Notes: generated from the sequence alone by a model not told the origin. Counted from the stretch's first letter, positions 1 through 8,920 are shown. The stretch is DNA of 50,606 nt from Bacillus spongiae (GCF_037120725.1 NZ_JBBAXC010000022.1:1-50606); one strand, 5' to 3'. Program-made: numbers and translations.

Positions 1-190
1 CAGCTCCTATTCTACCAACTAAGTGGTCTCCAAGCTGAAGAAGAACATCGCCTGATCGGCTGCGCACTCTCGTTAACTAATTTCTAGGATTGGGTGCAAA
101 TCACAGAAAATGGTGAAGAGACAGAAATATAGAGTAAATCTACCTATGCTGTCTCGATGAATAGTTCCTATCAAGCCGAGCCGGTGAAGG
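1..190 (+). other. Possible decayed coding remnant at the window edge
   Basis: Frame 1 from base 1 reads as protein-like sequence (begins QLLFYQLSGLQAEEEHR) but is broken by TAG codons at bases 88-90 and 130-132. It has no start inside the window and I do not recognise the family. It may be the end of a degraded gene that began upstream, or chance. It faces the Nudix pseudogene tail to tail. Confidence 0.2.
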
Positions 191-663
191 CTACTCAAGA
201 AAAAGCAATGGTTTGTCTATAGAGGGGACATACTTTATAAAATACTCTTTTGTTTCTTGATGAGTAAGTTTGGTTGTAACCTTTTCTTTCTCAACGAATT
301 GTAGCTCGCCTATTTCAATATCATTCGGAATTAGTATAGAAGTATCACCTAAAAACTCGACGAGAAACATAGTTGTTTCCTGTTTGTCATAGCCGACCAT
401 TTTCTTTAATTTAGTTGGAAACGGAAAAGAAATGATTTCGTCAAATTGTTTAACAATTTTATATTCAGTTGAACCCGTTTCTTCTTTTAATTCGCGCATA
501 AGTGTATCTCGTAAATCCTTATCACCCTCTTCGACTCCACCCTTTACGAAATCCCACTCTCCTTTAATCGCTTCTTTGCCATTATGAGTGTTGATTCTTG
601 TTTTATGTACTAGTAAATATTTAATTGATGAACGATTATCGCTCCAACTGCTTTTCTAATCAT
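191..663 (-). pseudogene. Frameshifted Nudix hydrolase
   Basis: The open part (102 codons ending at 191) has only the second half of a Nudix fold. Reading upstream on the same strand restores the rest: an ATG at 661-663 starts MIRKAVGAIIV, which runs into a stop after about 17 codons, while the next frame supplies KYLLVHKTRIN, then WDFVKGGVEEG and the Nudix box ending RELKEETG. A single frameshift near 612-625 therefore separates the first strand of the fold from the catalytic helix. In the box, the Glu expected seven residues before REL is Lys, but REL-x-EE-x-G is intact. Nudix enzymes cleave nucleoside diphosphate-linked substrates; the substrate cannot be told. A shorter functional product from an internal start is possible but would lack the N-terminal strand. 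Confidence 0.75.
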
Positions 664-748
664 GAATACCACTACTCTTTCTGATTTCAAATTTCTGGCG
701 AACTTTTCATCCTATGACTTTAAGTATGTTACAGAAGTACACGATGAA

Positions 749-779
749 GAAAAAAGCCCCATATGTCTTTTATGGGACT
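749..779 (-). terminator. Rho-independent terminator after yneR
   Basis: A 9-bp stem (755-763 pairing 771-779, one G-U pair) is followed on the minus strand by a run of T at 754-749. It lies about 30 bp past the yneR stop. Confidence 0.75.
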
Positions 780-811
780 CTTTCATCTCGTTTATCCGAA
801 GGCTTCCAAGT

Positions 812-1102
812 TTATTTTTTATATTCATATTCTGGCTCGTCCAAAGCCTCATTATATTGAACAAATAGATGATGACCATCAAAAAACCACTCATCTTTAC
901 TCTCAATATAATAGATGACCTCGTTGATTATGGTTTCTACACTAGCGTCAATCGGTTCTTCTTTCGCGATACCTAATGAAAAGGCTTCATGTAGTGGGCT
1001 GGAGCCCCCATACCTTACATAGAATCGGATATAGTCTCCAGGTTGAACGTCCATTTCATCTGTAAACCATTTTTGGGCTCTTTCTGAAACATATATATTC
1101 AT
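812..1102 (-). CDS. yneR: HesB/YneR-like protein
   Basis: A 96-residue protein resembling B. subtilis YneR of the HesB/A-type scaffold fold. The N-terminus (MNIYVSERAQKWF), the central RFYVRYGG strand and the acidic C-terminal tail fit the family, and its place next to plsY in the yneR-plsY-yneT-parE-parC block supports the name. The sequence contains no cysteine at all, so it cannot bind an iron-sulfur cluster the way IscA/SufA proteins do with their conserved Cys residues; the role of this branch is unknown. A terminator follows at 749-779. Confidence 0.8.
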   Translation of the reverse strand: MNIYVSERAQKWFTDEMDVQPGDYIRFYVRYGGSSPLHEAFSLGIAKEEPIDASVETIINEVIYYIESKDEWFFDGHHLFVQYNEALDEPEYEYKK

Positions 1103-1179
1103 AATGTCATTCTCCGTCCTTCTATTAAAATGTACGTAGGCTCATTTTATTTAACGATACGCTGATAAGTGTTGACTTG

Positions 1180-2346
1180 TTATCTAAGGGATGTAGTCAT
1201 ATAGGTACTCATATGTGAATTAACATCCACTACGGAGTGATTCGTTAACCCGAGCTTTTCCGCTTCTTCAAGTGGGTACATCATGTAACGATAGGTTGGG
1301 TCCTTGGCGACAAAGGTTGGTTTGAATTCAATCTCAGGATAGGTAATCGTAGTCTTTGTTCCTTCGACTGCTTTGTTTACTTTTACGTTTATAACTCCGC
1401 CTAAGTCCTTAGATTCACCAGTTTGGCCTGAAATAAAATTACCGAGTGAGTAGATGATGACTGCCTCTCGACCATCGACTGTTTTTCTTGTTTCAATAGG
1501 TTGAAGAACGTGAGGATGATGACCAAATATGATGTCCGCCCCAGCATCAGTCAGTTCTTGAGCAAGTGTTTGCTGATCCTTGGTTGGTAGAGCCTGGTAT
1601 TCCTGGCCCCAATGAAGGCCAAGAACAATTAAGTCCACATCATTCTCCATTTTTACTTTTTCGATATCTTTGATTATTCGATTTTCATCAAGTAAGTTGA
1701 CCATATAATCTTTTCCTTCTGGAACAGGGATACCATTTGTTCCATATGTATAAGACAATACTGCTAGGGATATTCCATTTACGTTAAACGTTCGAACTGT
1801 GTTTTGATCTTCTACGCTTTTAAATGCACCGGTATAAGGCATTCCGACCTCTTCATAGTAGGTAATGGCACTGTTTAATGCTTTCTCGCCTCTATCTAAT
1901 GAGTGGTTATTGGCATTTGTCACCATATCAACGCCTGCCTCTTGAAGTGCATCAATAATTTCATGCGGGCTATTGAAGGATGGGTAACTCGATAACCCAA
2001 TTTCCACTCCCCCTGGCATCGATTCTTGATTCGCAATTAAAAAATCAGGCTCTTGTAAGTACGGTTTTACTTTTTCAATCATTGGACGAAAATCATAACC
2101 TGAGTCCGTCTTCGCACCTTCATAAACACTATTATGGAGTAATACGTCTCCGATAGCTGAAATCGTTGCTTCTGTCGTGAACGATTTAGCCTCTAATTGA
2201 ATCTCTTTATTTGTTATGGGAGTAGGGGTACGTTCTTGCGATTCGTTTCCTTGTTCAAAAAGATTCCTTAGGAGGAGCCCTATGCCAATAATGAATACGA
2301 CCGTAATGATGACTCGAACTTTTCTTATTCTTCTTCTTTTTTTCAT
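1180..2346 (-). CDS. CapA-family metallophosphatase-like membrane protein
   Basis: A 388-residue protein with a very basic N-terminus (KKRRRIRK) and one hydrophobic segment at about residues 11-30, which should anchor it with the catalytic domain outside. The body has the CapA/PgsA-type calcineurin-like motifs: AIGDVLLHN, NQESMPGG, NANNHSLDRG, GLHWGQEY, a GHHPHVLQP box and YSLGNFISG. These match metal ligands of the CapA superfamily, whose founding member works in poly-gamma-glutamate capsule synthesis. No capB, capC or capD neighbours are present, so a capsule role is not supported here; a stand-alone cell-envelope phosphatase is equally possible. Transcribed in the same direction as plsY but separated from it by a terminator. 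Confidence 0.8.
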   Translation of the reverse strand: MKKRRRIRKVRVIITVVFIIGIGLLLRNLFEQGNESQERTPTPITNKEIQLEAKSFTTEATISAIGDVLLHNSVYEGAKTDSGYDFRPMIEKVKPYLQEPDFLIANQESMPGGVEIGLSSYPSFNSPHEIIDALQEAGVDMVTNANNHSLDRGEKALNSAITYYEEVGMPYTGAFKSVEDQNTVRTFNVNGISLAVLSYTYGTNGIPVPEGKDYMVNLLDENRIIKDIEKVKMENDVDLIVLGLHWGQEYQALPTKDQQTLAQELTDAGADIIFGHHPHVLQPIETRKTVDGREAVIIYSLGNFISGQTGESKDLGGVINVKVNKAVEGTKTTITYPEIEFKPTFVAKDPTYRYMMYPLEEAEKLGLTNHSVVDVNSHMSTYMTTSLR

Positions 2347-2416
2347 ATGTATTCCTACCTTTTCGATTACTTCCTTCTCATTTTACCCGAAAAAAGCTAA
2401 AACTGGAAGGTCATCA

Positions 2417-2458
2417 GAAACGTAAAAAAGCCCAGTTTCCTGAGCTTTTTTACGTTTC
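2417..2458 (-). terminator. Very stable terminator after plsY
   Basis: Bases 2417-2435 pair with 2440-2458 over 19 bp (one G-U pair) around a 4-base loop that reads GAAA on the minus strand. The stem contains a T6 tract on each strand, so it could act in both directions. It sits about 20 bp past the plsY stop. Confidence 0.85.
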
Positions 2459-2478
2459 TTCCTATGTATGAGGTGATG

Positions 2479-3063
2479 TTACAACCATTTTATTTTCGGT
2501 TCTGTCTTATTTTTAATCCGAACAATATTCGCTTTATGTCGGTAGATAACAAATATAGCTAAAGCTATGACAACGATTAATAGAAAAGGGTCATCTGTAA
2601 ATAATGCTGCATACAGAACTGCTGTAATCGAACTGAGCATAGATGCTAAGGATACATATTTTGTTAAATACAAAAATAGAAATAAGATTAATAACATAAT
2701 GCCGAAAAATAATGGATTATAGGCGAGTATAACTCCTCCAGAAGTTGCAACTGCCTTCCCACCTCTAAATCCTGCGAAGATAGGAAAGGTATGTCCTAAT
2801 ACCGCAATGATTCCAGGTATAAGCAAGTGTAGTTCACTGCCAAAAAATAATGGTAAGAGAGTAGCAACTGTTCCTTTTAAAATATCCATTATGGTTACGA
2901 TTAAGCCAGCCTTCACTCCTAACGTACGAAATGTATTTGTACCGCCAAGGTTCCCACTTCCATGTTCACGAATATCCTTTTTATAAAAAAGTTTCCCGAT
3001 GATTAAACCAGATGGAATCGAACCAAGCAAATACGCTAGTAATAGAATAATTGAAAATATCAT
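2479..3063 (-). CDS. plsY: Glycerol-3-phosphate acyltransferase PlsY
   Basis: PlsY transfers the acyl group of acyl-phosphate to glycerol-3-phosphate, the first acylation step of phospholipid synthesis in most Gram-positive bacteria. The protein has the family signatures: [10 protein letters not shown] near the N-terminus, GSGNLGGTN, and [21 protein letters not shown], in a five-helix membrane protein of about 194 residues, the usual length. Two ATGs lie two codons apart. The ribosome binding site AAAGGAG is only 2 nt from the first (3069) but 8 nt from the second, so I place the start at 3063. It occupies the conserved yneS position. Confidence 0.93.
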   Translation of the reverse strand: MIFSIILLLAYLLGSIPSGLIIGKLFYKKDIREHGSGNLGGTNTFRTLGVKAGLIVTIMDILKGTVATLLPLFFGSELHLLIPGIIAVLGHTFPIFAGFRGGKAVATSGGVILAYNPLFFGIMLLILFLFLYLTKYVSLASMLSSITAVLYAALFTDDPFLLIVVIALAIFVIYRHKANIVRIKNKTEPKIKWL

Positions 3064-3481
3064 TAGCATTGCTCCTTTAATTATCAGTCACCTGCGCATT
3101 TATTTTAGCATGAAAAAGAGAAAATAAGAAAGAGTTATTAGTGAATGTAGTAGTAAAATTGATACATTCGAATAGGAAAAGGCAGAAAATTGATAGGAAC
3201 ACTACTGAGCGAATGGACAATTTGTAGTCGGACGATCATTGTTAGTATAGGAAATTTATGAAATAGGGCTAAAAATTTTTAAATTAATATATTGATCAAA
3301 AAATTTTAAAAAATGTGTAAAATTAACATGGTCTATACAGAAACAAACAACTTCGATATACTTCTTGTGATAGAGAATATGAAAATAATTAAGTGCTCAT
3401 TTTAAAAAGATAAGTGATTTTTTTCTATAGAAATGTAATTGTAAAATTGACTTAATCTATGTAGCAAGAAGGGTGAAATAA
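3064..3481 (+). promoter_or_regulatory. Divergent intergenic region before the permease
   Basis: A 418-bp AT-rich gap between plsY (minus) and the permease (plus). It holds the plsY ribosome binding site and a possible -35 TTGACT at 3447-3452; the permease ribosome binding site is GAAGGGTG, 5-6 nt before its ATG. I looked for a purine riboswitch aptamer and see none. Confidence 0.35.
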
Positions 3482-4774
3482 ATGAATCAAGCTTTTACAG
3501 CCATTCAGTGGATGATTTTTATGTTGGCAGCGGCGATTGTTGCGCCGATTGCGATCGGAGAATTATATGGGTTTGAAGGAATTGAAAAAGCCGCATTTGT
3601 CCAAAGGACTATGTTTGTCTTAGGTGTTGCCGGTATATTACAAGGGCTAATTGGCCATCGCTATCCAATAAATGAAGGTCCTGCTGGTCTGTGGTGGGGG
3701 ATTTTCTTAATTTATGCAGGATTTGCGGGTACTATCTATGCTTCAACAAGTGAAGTTCTTCAATATTTACAAGCAGGGATGTTAATTAGTGGTATTCTTT
3801 TTATTCTCCTTTCTACTTTCGGTTTTATTTCTGCTTTAACAAGCCTGTTCACTCCAACGGTTACATTTGTGTATTTATTATTATTAATCATCCAGTTGAG
3901 TGGAGCATTTATGAATGGAATGCTGGGAGTTAATGAGGATACGGGAACGGTTGATGGTGTGATAATGGTGGCAAGTACCTTTTTATTATTGTTAACGTTC
4001 TATTTTTCTAGCCATAGAATTCAGTGGATTCAACGATATTCCGTTATTCTTTCCTTATTAATCGGCTGGGCATCCTTTAGTTTATTAGGGAAGAGCCCGA
4101 CTATTTCATCGATTGAATCAAATTGGATTTCATTTCCTGGTGTGTTTGTTTGGGGACTTCCAAAATGGGACGCAGGAATGATTGTAACAGGTATTTTCCT
4201 CACGTTGCTTTTAACAACGAATTTAATTGCATCCATAAGAGTCATGGAGCATGTCGTAGGGAATAACGGGATCTCTCTTGAAAAACGAGCTCGTCAAGGT
4301 GGGTTTGTTTCAGGAATTAACCAACTGATTGCGGGGACTTTTTCTGCAATTGGATCTGTTCCAATTTCCGGTGCCGCTGGATTTGTTGCGACAACAGGAA
4401 TAAAACGAATTACCCCTTTCATACTAGGAAGCGGATTAGTGGTGATTGTGAGCTTACTACCTCACGTAATGAATGTGTTCGCATCCATCCCTCCGGCAGT
4501 TGGGTATACGGTCACTTTTGCTATTTTTACTAAAATGCTTGCTATGGCATTCTCAGAATGGAAAAAGGAATCCGACCTTGATAAAGCATATACTATTGCA
4601 GGCCCTGCTCTTTTAGCAGGAATAGGCGTCATGTTTGTTCCATCGACAGCCTTTACTCAATTACCAACAGTCGTCGTATCTGTATTAAACAATGGTCTTA
4701 TTCTAGGAACACTAATCGCTATTGTCGTTGAACAGCTATATATGATTAATCAAAAGAGAAAGAATAGCGTTTAA
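3482..4774 (+). CDS. NCS2-family purine/pyrimidine permease
   Basis: A 430-residue, highly hydrophobic protein with about 12-14 membrane segments, resembling nucleobase:cation symporter-2 (uracil/xanthine) permeases. Family-like features include the N-terminal QWMIFMLAAAIVAPIAIG helix, an NEGPAGLWWG stretch and the late SGAAGFVATTG segment before helix 10. Substrate cannot be read from the sequence, but a complete xanthine dehydrogenase operon starts 6.5 kb downstream, which makes a purine base (xanthine, hypoxanthine or uric acid) a reasonable guess. Monocistronic: it has its own upstream region and a strong terminator at 4830-4861. Confidence 0.8.
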   Translation: MNQAFTAIQWMIFMLAAAIVAPIAIGELYGFEGIEKAAFVQRTMFVLGVAGILQGLIGHRYPINEGPAGLWWGIFLIYAGFAGTIYASTSEVLQYLQAGMLISGILFILLSTFGFISALTSLFTPTVTFVYLLLLIIQLSGAFMNGMLGVNEDTGTVDGVIMVASTFLLLLTFYFSSHRIQWIQRYSVILSLLIGWASFSLLGKSPTISSIESNWISFPGVFVWGLPKWDAGMIVTGIFLTLLLTTNLIASIRVMEHVVGNNGISLEKRARQGGFVSGINQLIAGTFSAIGSVPISGAAGFVATTGIKRITPFILGSGLVVIVSLLPHVMNVFASIPPAVGYTVTFAIFTKMLAMAFSEWKKESDLDKAYTIAGPALLAGIGVMFVPSTAFTQLPTVVVSVLNNGLILGTLIAIVVEQLYMINQKRKNSV

Positions 4775-4829
4775 TATTAGAGGTCACCTTCCCTGCGTCC
4801 TATTTATCCATAGCACGAACTTTAATGTT

Positions 4830-4861
4830 CCCCACTTTTAAATAAAAGTGGGGTTTTTTTG
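4830..4861 (+). terminator. Terminator after the permease
   Basis: Perfect 11-bp stem (4830-4840 with 4843-4853) followed by T7 at 4854-4860. Confidence 0.9.
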
Positions 4862-4869
4862 TTCTCCTT

Positions 4870-5150
4870 TTAACTAAAAGTTTCTGATATTAGTGATTTG
4901 GATAAACAAATAGAAATGATGGGAACTATTGATGAAGAATCATTCTCTGCTTTATTTTGAATGCTAATTGAAAAAGAAGGAGTAAATATAGTTAGCGGTT
5001 GACTAGATTAACAGGCAAGTAGCGGTGGGTTTAATCGTTTTCATGCTGTACCAAATAAGTCTATATATGTATTTACATATAGGTATTAACGATGTAGTAG
5101 AAGGATAAGGTTGTCTCTAGGTTACATCAATGAAAAAAGAATTTTTTTCT
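4870..5150 (+). other. Possible decayed coding sequence
   Basis: One frame reads SDISDLDKQIEMMGTIDEES then ALF, stop, MLIEKEGVNIVSG, stop, which looks like a broken protein with stops close together. There is no clear start and the family is not recognised. No other feature is visible in this stretch. Confidence 0.2.
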
Positions 5151-5151
5151 T

Positions 5152-5328
5152 TCATAAAAATGAAGCGAATCTATTTTGGAAAATTAAAATGATGTGAGGA
5201 ACTTCATGTCCCGTAAGCACTGGTAAGACGATAAAGAACGTATCAAAGCATTCATGGTAAGTTTCTTTTGTTAAACCCAACTGTTCTACATATGGACTCC
5301 AATGCGTAATAAATAACCCTATTTCCAT
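5152..5328 (-). CDS. Small hypothetical ORF (58 codons)
   Basis: The minus strand opens with ATG at 5326-5328 and gives a protein-like sequence (MEIGLFITHWSPYVEQLG, later PVLTGHEVPHIILIF). There is no convincing ribosome binding site, and the adjacent frame directly upstream also looks coding (YYEKGQGLPVRITRLNG), which suggests a frameshifted longer gene rather than a true start. Family unknown. It runs toward the permease and lies just upstream of the first beta-helix module on the opposite strand. Confidence 0.25.
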   Translation of the reverse strand: MEIGLFITHWSPYVEQLGLTKETYHECFDTFFIVLPVLTGHEVPHIILIFQNRFASFL

Positions 5329-5367
5329 TCAATCTAGTTATTCGTACAGGCAGTCCTTGTCCTTTCT

Positions 5368-5403
5368 CATAGTATAAATTGAGGAAAAAAAAAGAGAAAG
5401 GAG
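5368..5403 (+). promoter_or_regulatory. Candidate sporulation-type -10 and RBS of beta-helix module 1
   Basis: CATAGTATA at 5368-5376 fits the CATAnnnTA -10 of mother-cell sigma factors (sigma-K type). It lies about 20 bp before the strong AAAGGAG at 5397-5403. A matching -35 is not clear. Module 2 has TATACAATA at the equivalent distance (9250-9258). Confidence 0.35.
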
Positions 5404-5412
5404 TTGAATCTA

Positions 5413-5721
5413 ATGGGCCAACCGAATTTCCCGGATCCGTTTAATGGATTACCAGATTTAGATAAAAACCAAACGCTTTTATTTCTTCTCGCAACCGTAG
5501 GCCAAGAAGAGCTGGCGCTTGCACACATTATGAATGCGGAAGGTGAAAAAATTCAAGCAGCTGTTGCAGCTTTCGAGGATGATTGTTTAACGATTGAAGA
5601 TTTACTTGCTGTTAATGATAATGTAAATGAAACATTAAAGCATGTTATAAAGAAGGAAATGCTTCTTCAATTTAAAGTAGAAAATGTTATAGAATTATTC
5701 GAAGTTGTCGAGGATTGTTAG
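5413..5721 (+). CDS. Small helical partner protein, module 1
   Basis: A 102-residue acidic, helical protein. AAAGGAG at 5397-5403 abuts the in-frame TTG at 5404 but is 9 nt from ATG 5413, so I start at 5413 (MGQPNFPDPF). The N-terminus is Pro/Phe-rich (PNFPDPFNGLPDL), the middle has LALAHIMNAEGEKIQAA, and the last residue is Cys. The AHI-NAEGEKIQ motif is one I associate, from memory, with Firmicute spore-surface or collagen-like proteins; this is not proof of function. It is about 85% identical by hand count (84 of 99 aligned positions) to the protein at 9298-9606. A beta-helix gene follows after 42 bp, so the two form an operon. Confidence 0.75.
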   Translation: MGQPNFPDPFNGLPDLDKNQTLLFLLATVGQEELALAHIMNAEGEKIQAAVAAFEDDCLTIEDLLAVNDNVNETLKHVIKKEMLLQFKVENVIELFEVVEDC

Positions 5722-5763
5722 CCGTTAACATTGAAAATCCGAATATAGAAAGGAGGGAAAAAC

Positions 5764-6765
5764 ATGACAATTTTTAGAGTACCTGAGGATTTCCCACAAG
5801 TACAAGATGTAATTGATAATATGATGCCACCTGTTCTTGAATCAGGAGATACGATTGAAGTAAGTGCAGGAACGTTTCAATCGTTCGTATTGAATGATAT
5901 GGACGTTAATTTGAATAATTTAGAGCGTGTCCGCATCTCCGGCTGTGGAATCGGTAGAACTATCTTCAACGGAGGAGGTACAGGTGATGGTGTCGTGATA
6001 AATGGGTCTCCGCAAACGTATTTGAAGAATTTTACTGTTCAAGGTTATTCAGGAAGCGGGGTTCTCCTTCAATCTAATACTTTAAATGGCGATAATTGTG
6101 TCATTCAAAATGTTGAAGCAAAATTCAATGGAATTGGCTTTGATATTCAAACAAATGATAATACGCTCGTAAACAATAGTGCAAGCTCTCATACTACGGG
6201 TGAAGGCGACGGATTTGAGATTAGTGGAGAGAATAACTGCCTGTTTGAAAATACAAGTAATGAAAACATAGCAGGTTTTCATGTCACAAATAGTAACAAT
6301 ACGTTGGTTGATAATGTAGCAAAACAGAATACAGAGGATGGATTTCTGTTGGATGGTGATGGATCTAATACCACATTAGTTGGCAATTTAGCGCTTAAAA
6401 ATAATATTGGAATCAACTGTCAAACAGACGACAATATGATTTTAGAAAATCGAAGCTGTAATAATACGTCCATTGGCATTGCTTTAGTAGGTGTAGATGC
6501 AGATATTGCAAATGGAAACCGTGTTGACTGGAATATTGTTCGTGGAAATGGAACAATGGGACAACCGAATAATGCGGGAATTTTCGTAATTCTTGGAGCG
6601 GGTTCCACGGTTCCAAATGCGATTACCTTTAATAAGTTAAAGTTAAATGAGAACTTCAGTATCCTTGATGAAGCTGGTTTTCCTGGTACACCTAATATTT
6701 ATAATGGAAATGTGTGTACTGATAATATAAGTGACCCGGTTGAAGCGTGTGACACTATTAATTAA
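5764..6765 (+). CDS. Right-handed beta-helix protein, module 1
   Basis: A 333-residue protein with a good ribosome binding site (AAAGGAGGG before ATG 5764). After an N-terminal cap (FRVPEDFPQVQDVID) it consists of repeated short strands of the parallel beta-helix (PbH1/CASH) type, with N-rich turns such as NNTLVDNVAK and NCLFENTSNEN, the pattern of pectate lyase-like folds. A GCGIGRTIF segment near residue 60 and Cys residues near the C-terminus (ends EACDTIN) are notable. There is no signal peptide. Such folds bind or cleave polysaccharides or act as rigid surface proteins; no catalytic set is evident. Paralogue of 9641-10579. Confidence 0.8.
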   Translation: MTIFRVPEDFPQVQDVIDNMMPPVLESGDTIEVSAGTFQSFVLNDMDVNLNNLERVRISGCGIGRTIFNGGGTGDGVVINGSPQTYLKNFTVQGYSGSGVLLQSNTLNGDNCVIQNVEAKFNGIGFDIQTNDNTLVNNSASSHTTGEGDGFEISGENNCLFENTSNENIAGFHVTNSNNTLVDNVAKQNTEDGFLLDGDGSNTTLVGNLALKNNIGINCQTDDNMILENRSCNNTSIGIALVGVDADIANGNRVDWNIVRGNGTMGQPNNAGIFVILGAGSTVPNAITFNKLKLNENFSILDEAGFPGTPNIYNGNVCTDNISDPVEACDTIN

Positions 6766-6772
6766 TGTAACT

Positions 6773-6823
6773 ACAAATGGTAGGTCTAAAATGAAGCTAG
6801 GATTTATTTCTCCTACCATTTGT
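6773..6823 (+). terminator. Hairpin after beta-helix module 1
   Basis: A perfect 12-bp inverted repeat (6773-6784 with 6812-6823) encloses a 27-nt loop and is followed by a weak T-rich tail. Its position 8 bp past the stop suggests termination or mRNA 3'-end protection. Confidence 0.5.
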
Positions 6824-7329
6824 ATTTAGAAAAATACAATTTATGAACGTTCATGTTTGTAGTAGATTAACCGAATGTAAACATTGTTGGTTACGCTATT
6901 AAATGGAAAGGCTCCCTTATAAATTTCCATAAAGAATAGCGACTAGAGAACAGGAAGTATCCTATCTACTATTGTTGAGGCTATTCATTCATCATCAATA
7001 ACGAAAGTGTATTCAGTGCTTCGTTATCCTGGCCCTCTTATCGCTTGAAAACATGAAACAGCAGAAAATAATTGTTCGATAAAATTAAGAGAATGAGGAA
7101 AAAATCAACGTAGTTGAACATTTATTTTACAAATTCTTTCTTTGGATGAATTGTCCATTCTACATATTTAAACGCTAAAATAAAGGGATTTGCTAAGTGA
7201 TGTTGAATAGAATAATACAATGTTGAAAAAAGGGGCTGATCGTCATGATGATCGTTAAAAGGGAAAATCAAATCAGTTGTCAAGTAGTTCAAGAGGTGAT
7301 GATAAGACGATAGGAAGGAAGTTTCCTGT
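6824..7329 (+). other. Intergenic region without a recognisable gene
   Basis: About 500 bp. A perfect 12-bp palindrome ATGAACGTTCAT lies at 6843-6854 and an 8-bp inverted repeat at 6998-7005/7020-7027. A minus-strand open frame at 7122-7337 has only a TTG at its head and no ribosome binding site, so I do not call it. Confidence 0.4.
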
Positions 7330-8268
7330 ATGACCAAAATAAAAAATAGGCATTATGTAATAAGAAACTACACAGAGGAAGATGCTGATAAGATTGCTCA
7401 ATTTAATGTTGTTCTAATGCTTACTTATTGTTATAACGGTGATTATAAACCGGAGAATATCTTCTGTGCAGTAGACCAAGAAAACACGATCATGGCTGTT
7501 GGGCATTTGGAGTTTGATCAAACTTGGTCGATAATGAATAAAACAAACCAATCGATAGATTATGTATATAAATTAAATCTTGATATTTCGATTTCGAACA
7601 ATGGTGAGTGGAGCAGTCTTTTACCTATCCGAGAAGAATTAATGAACTGTTTAATAACAAGGGCAAACGAAATCAAAAACCAATTTCCAGAAAGAAACAT
7701 AAGAGTATGTCACAATATTTCGACGGATAAGATCAGTGATATCGATTATTATTTATCGAAAGGGTTTATGTCAAAGCGATCTCAATTTGTGATGAAGCGG
7801 GATTTAACGGAAGAAATCAAGAATGTGCCTCATTCAGATAAAATAAGAATCATCAATTGGAAGATGAAGACGAAAGAAGAAGAAAAACAATATCTTCGAG
7901 CGGAAGCGAAAGGGGACCTAGAAGGGATTTCCTGGAGTTTAAATCGATTGAGGTGGACAAAAGGTGGTCCAGAATGGGATACGTTTACAGCATTTGCAGG
8001 AGAAGATGTAGTCGGTAGTGTGATGACATGGGGAATAAGTGAGAATAGAAGTGCTACAGAAAGTATTTTTGTGCTACCTGAATGGCGACAAAAAGGAATT
8101 GCAAAAGCAGTCATTACAGAAGCGCTCAAGTTTCTAAAAGAAAAAGGAAAATCAGAAGCTACCCTTTGTGTATTGAGCGATAATTATAAAGCGATTGCTT
8201 TATACCAATCATTAGGTTATAAAATAGACAGTGTGTTTCTCGAGTTTGGATTTGACCTTTCATCATAA
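7330..8268 (+). CDS. GNAT N-acetyltransferase with an N-terminal GNAT-like half
   Basis: A 312-residue protein. The C-terminal half (about 165-310) is a classic GNAT domain: the strand ESIFVLPEW is followed by RQKGIAKAVITEALK, the acetyl-CoA pyrophosphate loop (R/Q-x-x-G-x-A), and then LCVLSDNYKAIALYQSLGYK. The N-terminal half has a similar overall strand pattern (GHLEFDQ, then IDYYLSKGF) but no clear CoA loop, as in tandem GNAT proteins where one half is degenerate. The substrate is unknown. Monocistronic, with a ribosome binding site AGGAAGG 10 nt upstream and a terminator at 8351-8393. Confidence 0.82.
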   Translation: MTKIKNRHYVIRNYTEEDADKIAQFNVVLMLTYCYNGDYKPENIFCAVDQENTIMAVGHLEFDQTWSIMNKTNQSIDYVYKLNLDISISNNGEWSSLLPIREELMNCLITRANEIKNQFPERNIRVCHNISTDKISDIDYYLSKGFMSKRSQFVMKRDLTEEIKNVPHSDKIRIINWKMKTKEEEKQYLRAEAKGDLEGISWSLNRLRWTKGGPEWDTFTAFAGEDVVGSVMTWGISENRSATESIFVLPEWRQKGIAKAVITEALKFLKEKGKSEATLCVLSDNYKAIALYQSLGYKIDSVFLEFGFDLSS

Positions 8269-8350
8269 TACCGATTCGAATGGGATTGATTTTTACTTGA
8301 ACAAGTAGTGGTGCTTTATTTCAGTACCGTAATAAACAAGGAATTGTGTG

Positions 8351-8393
8351 AAAGAGTAGGGTGAGCCGTGCATATTGCTCCCCTACTCTTTTG
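8351..8393 (+). terminator. Terminator after the GNAT gene
   Basis: A 14-bp stem with one bulged T (8352-8366 with 8377-8390), followed by TTTT. Confidence 0.75.
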
Positions 8394-8506
8394 ATGTTCA
8401 GAAAGAATGATGTAACCTATTCATTTTGTATAACGATACGAGAAAATCATATAAACATATCCTTTACTTAAAATGAAAACGTACATTCTGGTAATGAAAG
8501 GAGAAA

Positions 8507-8920
8507 TGAAATCTGTACAGCCTACTACTGTTACGTTAGACTTTTATCAATCGCATCATACAATTTCCCTTTTCCCCTTTAGAGGCGATCAATTTGTGTT
8601 CTGAAGAAGAAGAGCGCTTAGGAACTGTTATATTATTTAAACATCAACCAGCTGGCTTTTTCGTCCTACATGGCTGGAACGTCGTAAAAGTGTACAGTAC
8701 GAATGAAAAAGCGAAATTATTAAGAGCTTACTTTATAAACCCTGCCTACCAAGGAAGAGGAATTGCCAAACAATCGTTGGAGTATTTATCTGAATTCATT
8801 AATGTTCCTTTTCCCCGTTAATCATGCCAATACGTGTATCAAAAGGGGGGTTTTGTAAACAAAGGCATTAGGGTGATGGGAAGAAAGGGTGAACAACTCG
8901 TCTTACATAAAAATCTATAA
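8507..8920 (+). pseudogene. GNAT acetyltransferase broken by several frameshifts
   Basis: Three frames must be joined to rebuild one GNAT protein. From ATG 8507 the frame reads TVTLDFYQSHHT to about 8590. A second frame (the 75-codon ORF 8594-8821) gives EEERLGTVILFKHQPAGFFVL and the CoA loop AYFINPAYQGRGIAKQSLEYL. A third frame from 8817 gives VNHANTCIKRG. Another shift in the G6 run at 8845-8850 leads into GFVNKGIRVMGRKGEQ and stop at 8918-8920. The complete reconstruction matches a short Bacillus GNAT of about 140 residues, so every part is present but the reading frame is lost at least three times. Confidence 0.82.

Noticed and set aside
1180-2346. Capsule (poly-gamma-glutamate) operon
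   Set aside because: Only a capA-like gene is present; capB, capC and capD/E are missing.
3300-3481. Purine riboswitch before the permease
   Set aside because: The conserved junction and loop sequences of the aptamer are not present.
4830-4861. Short inverted repeats as CRISPR units
   Set aside because: They are single terminators; no direct repeats with regular spacers exist anywhere in the window.
7122-7337. 71-codon minus-strand open frame before the GNAT gene
   Set aside because: It starts only with TTG, has no ribosome binding site and no internal Met, and overlaps the start of a real gene.
8594-8821. Short intact GNAT gene of 75 residues
   Set aside because: It is the middle frame of a larger frameshifted gene; upstream and downstream parts of the domain are found in the other frames.
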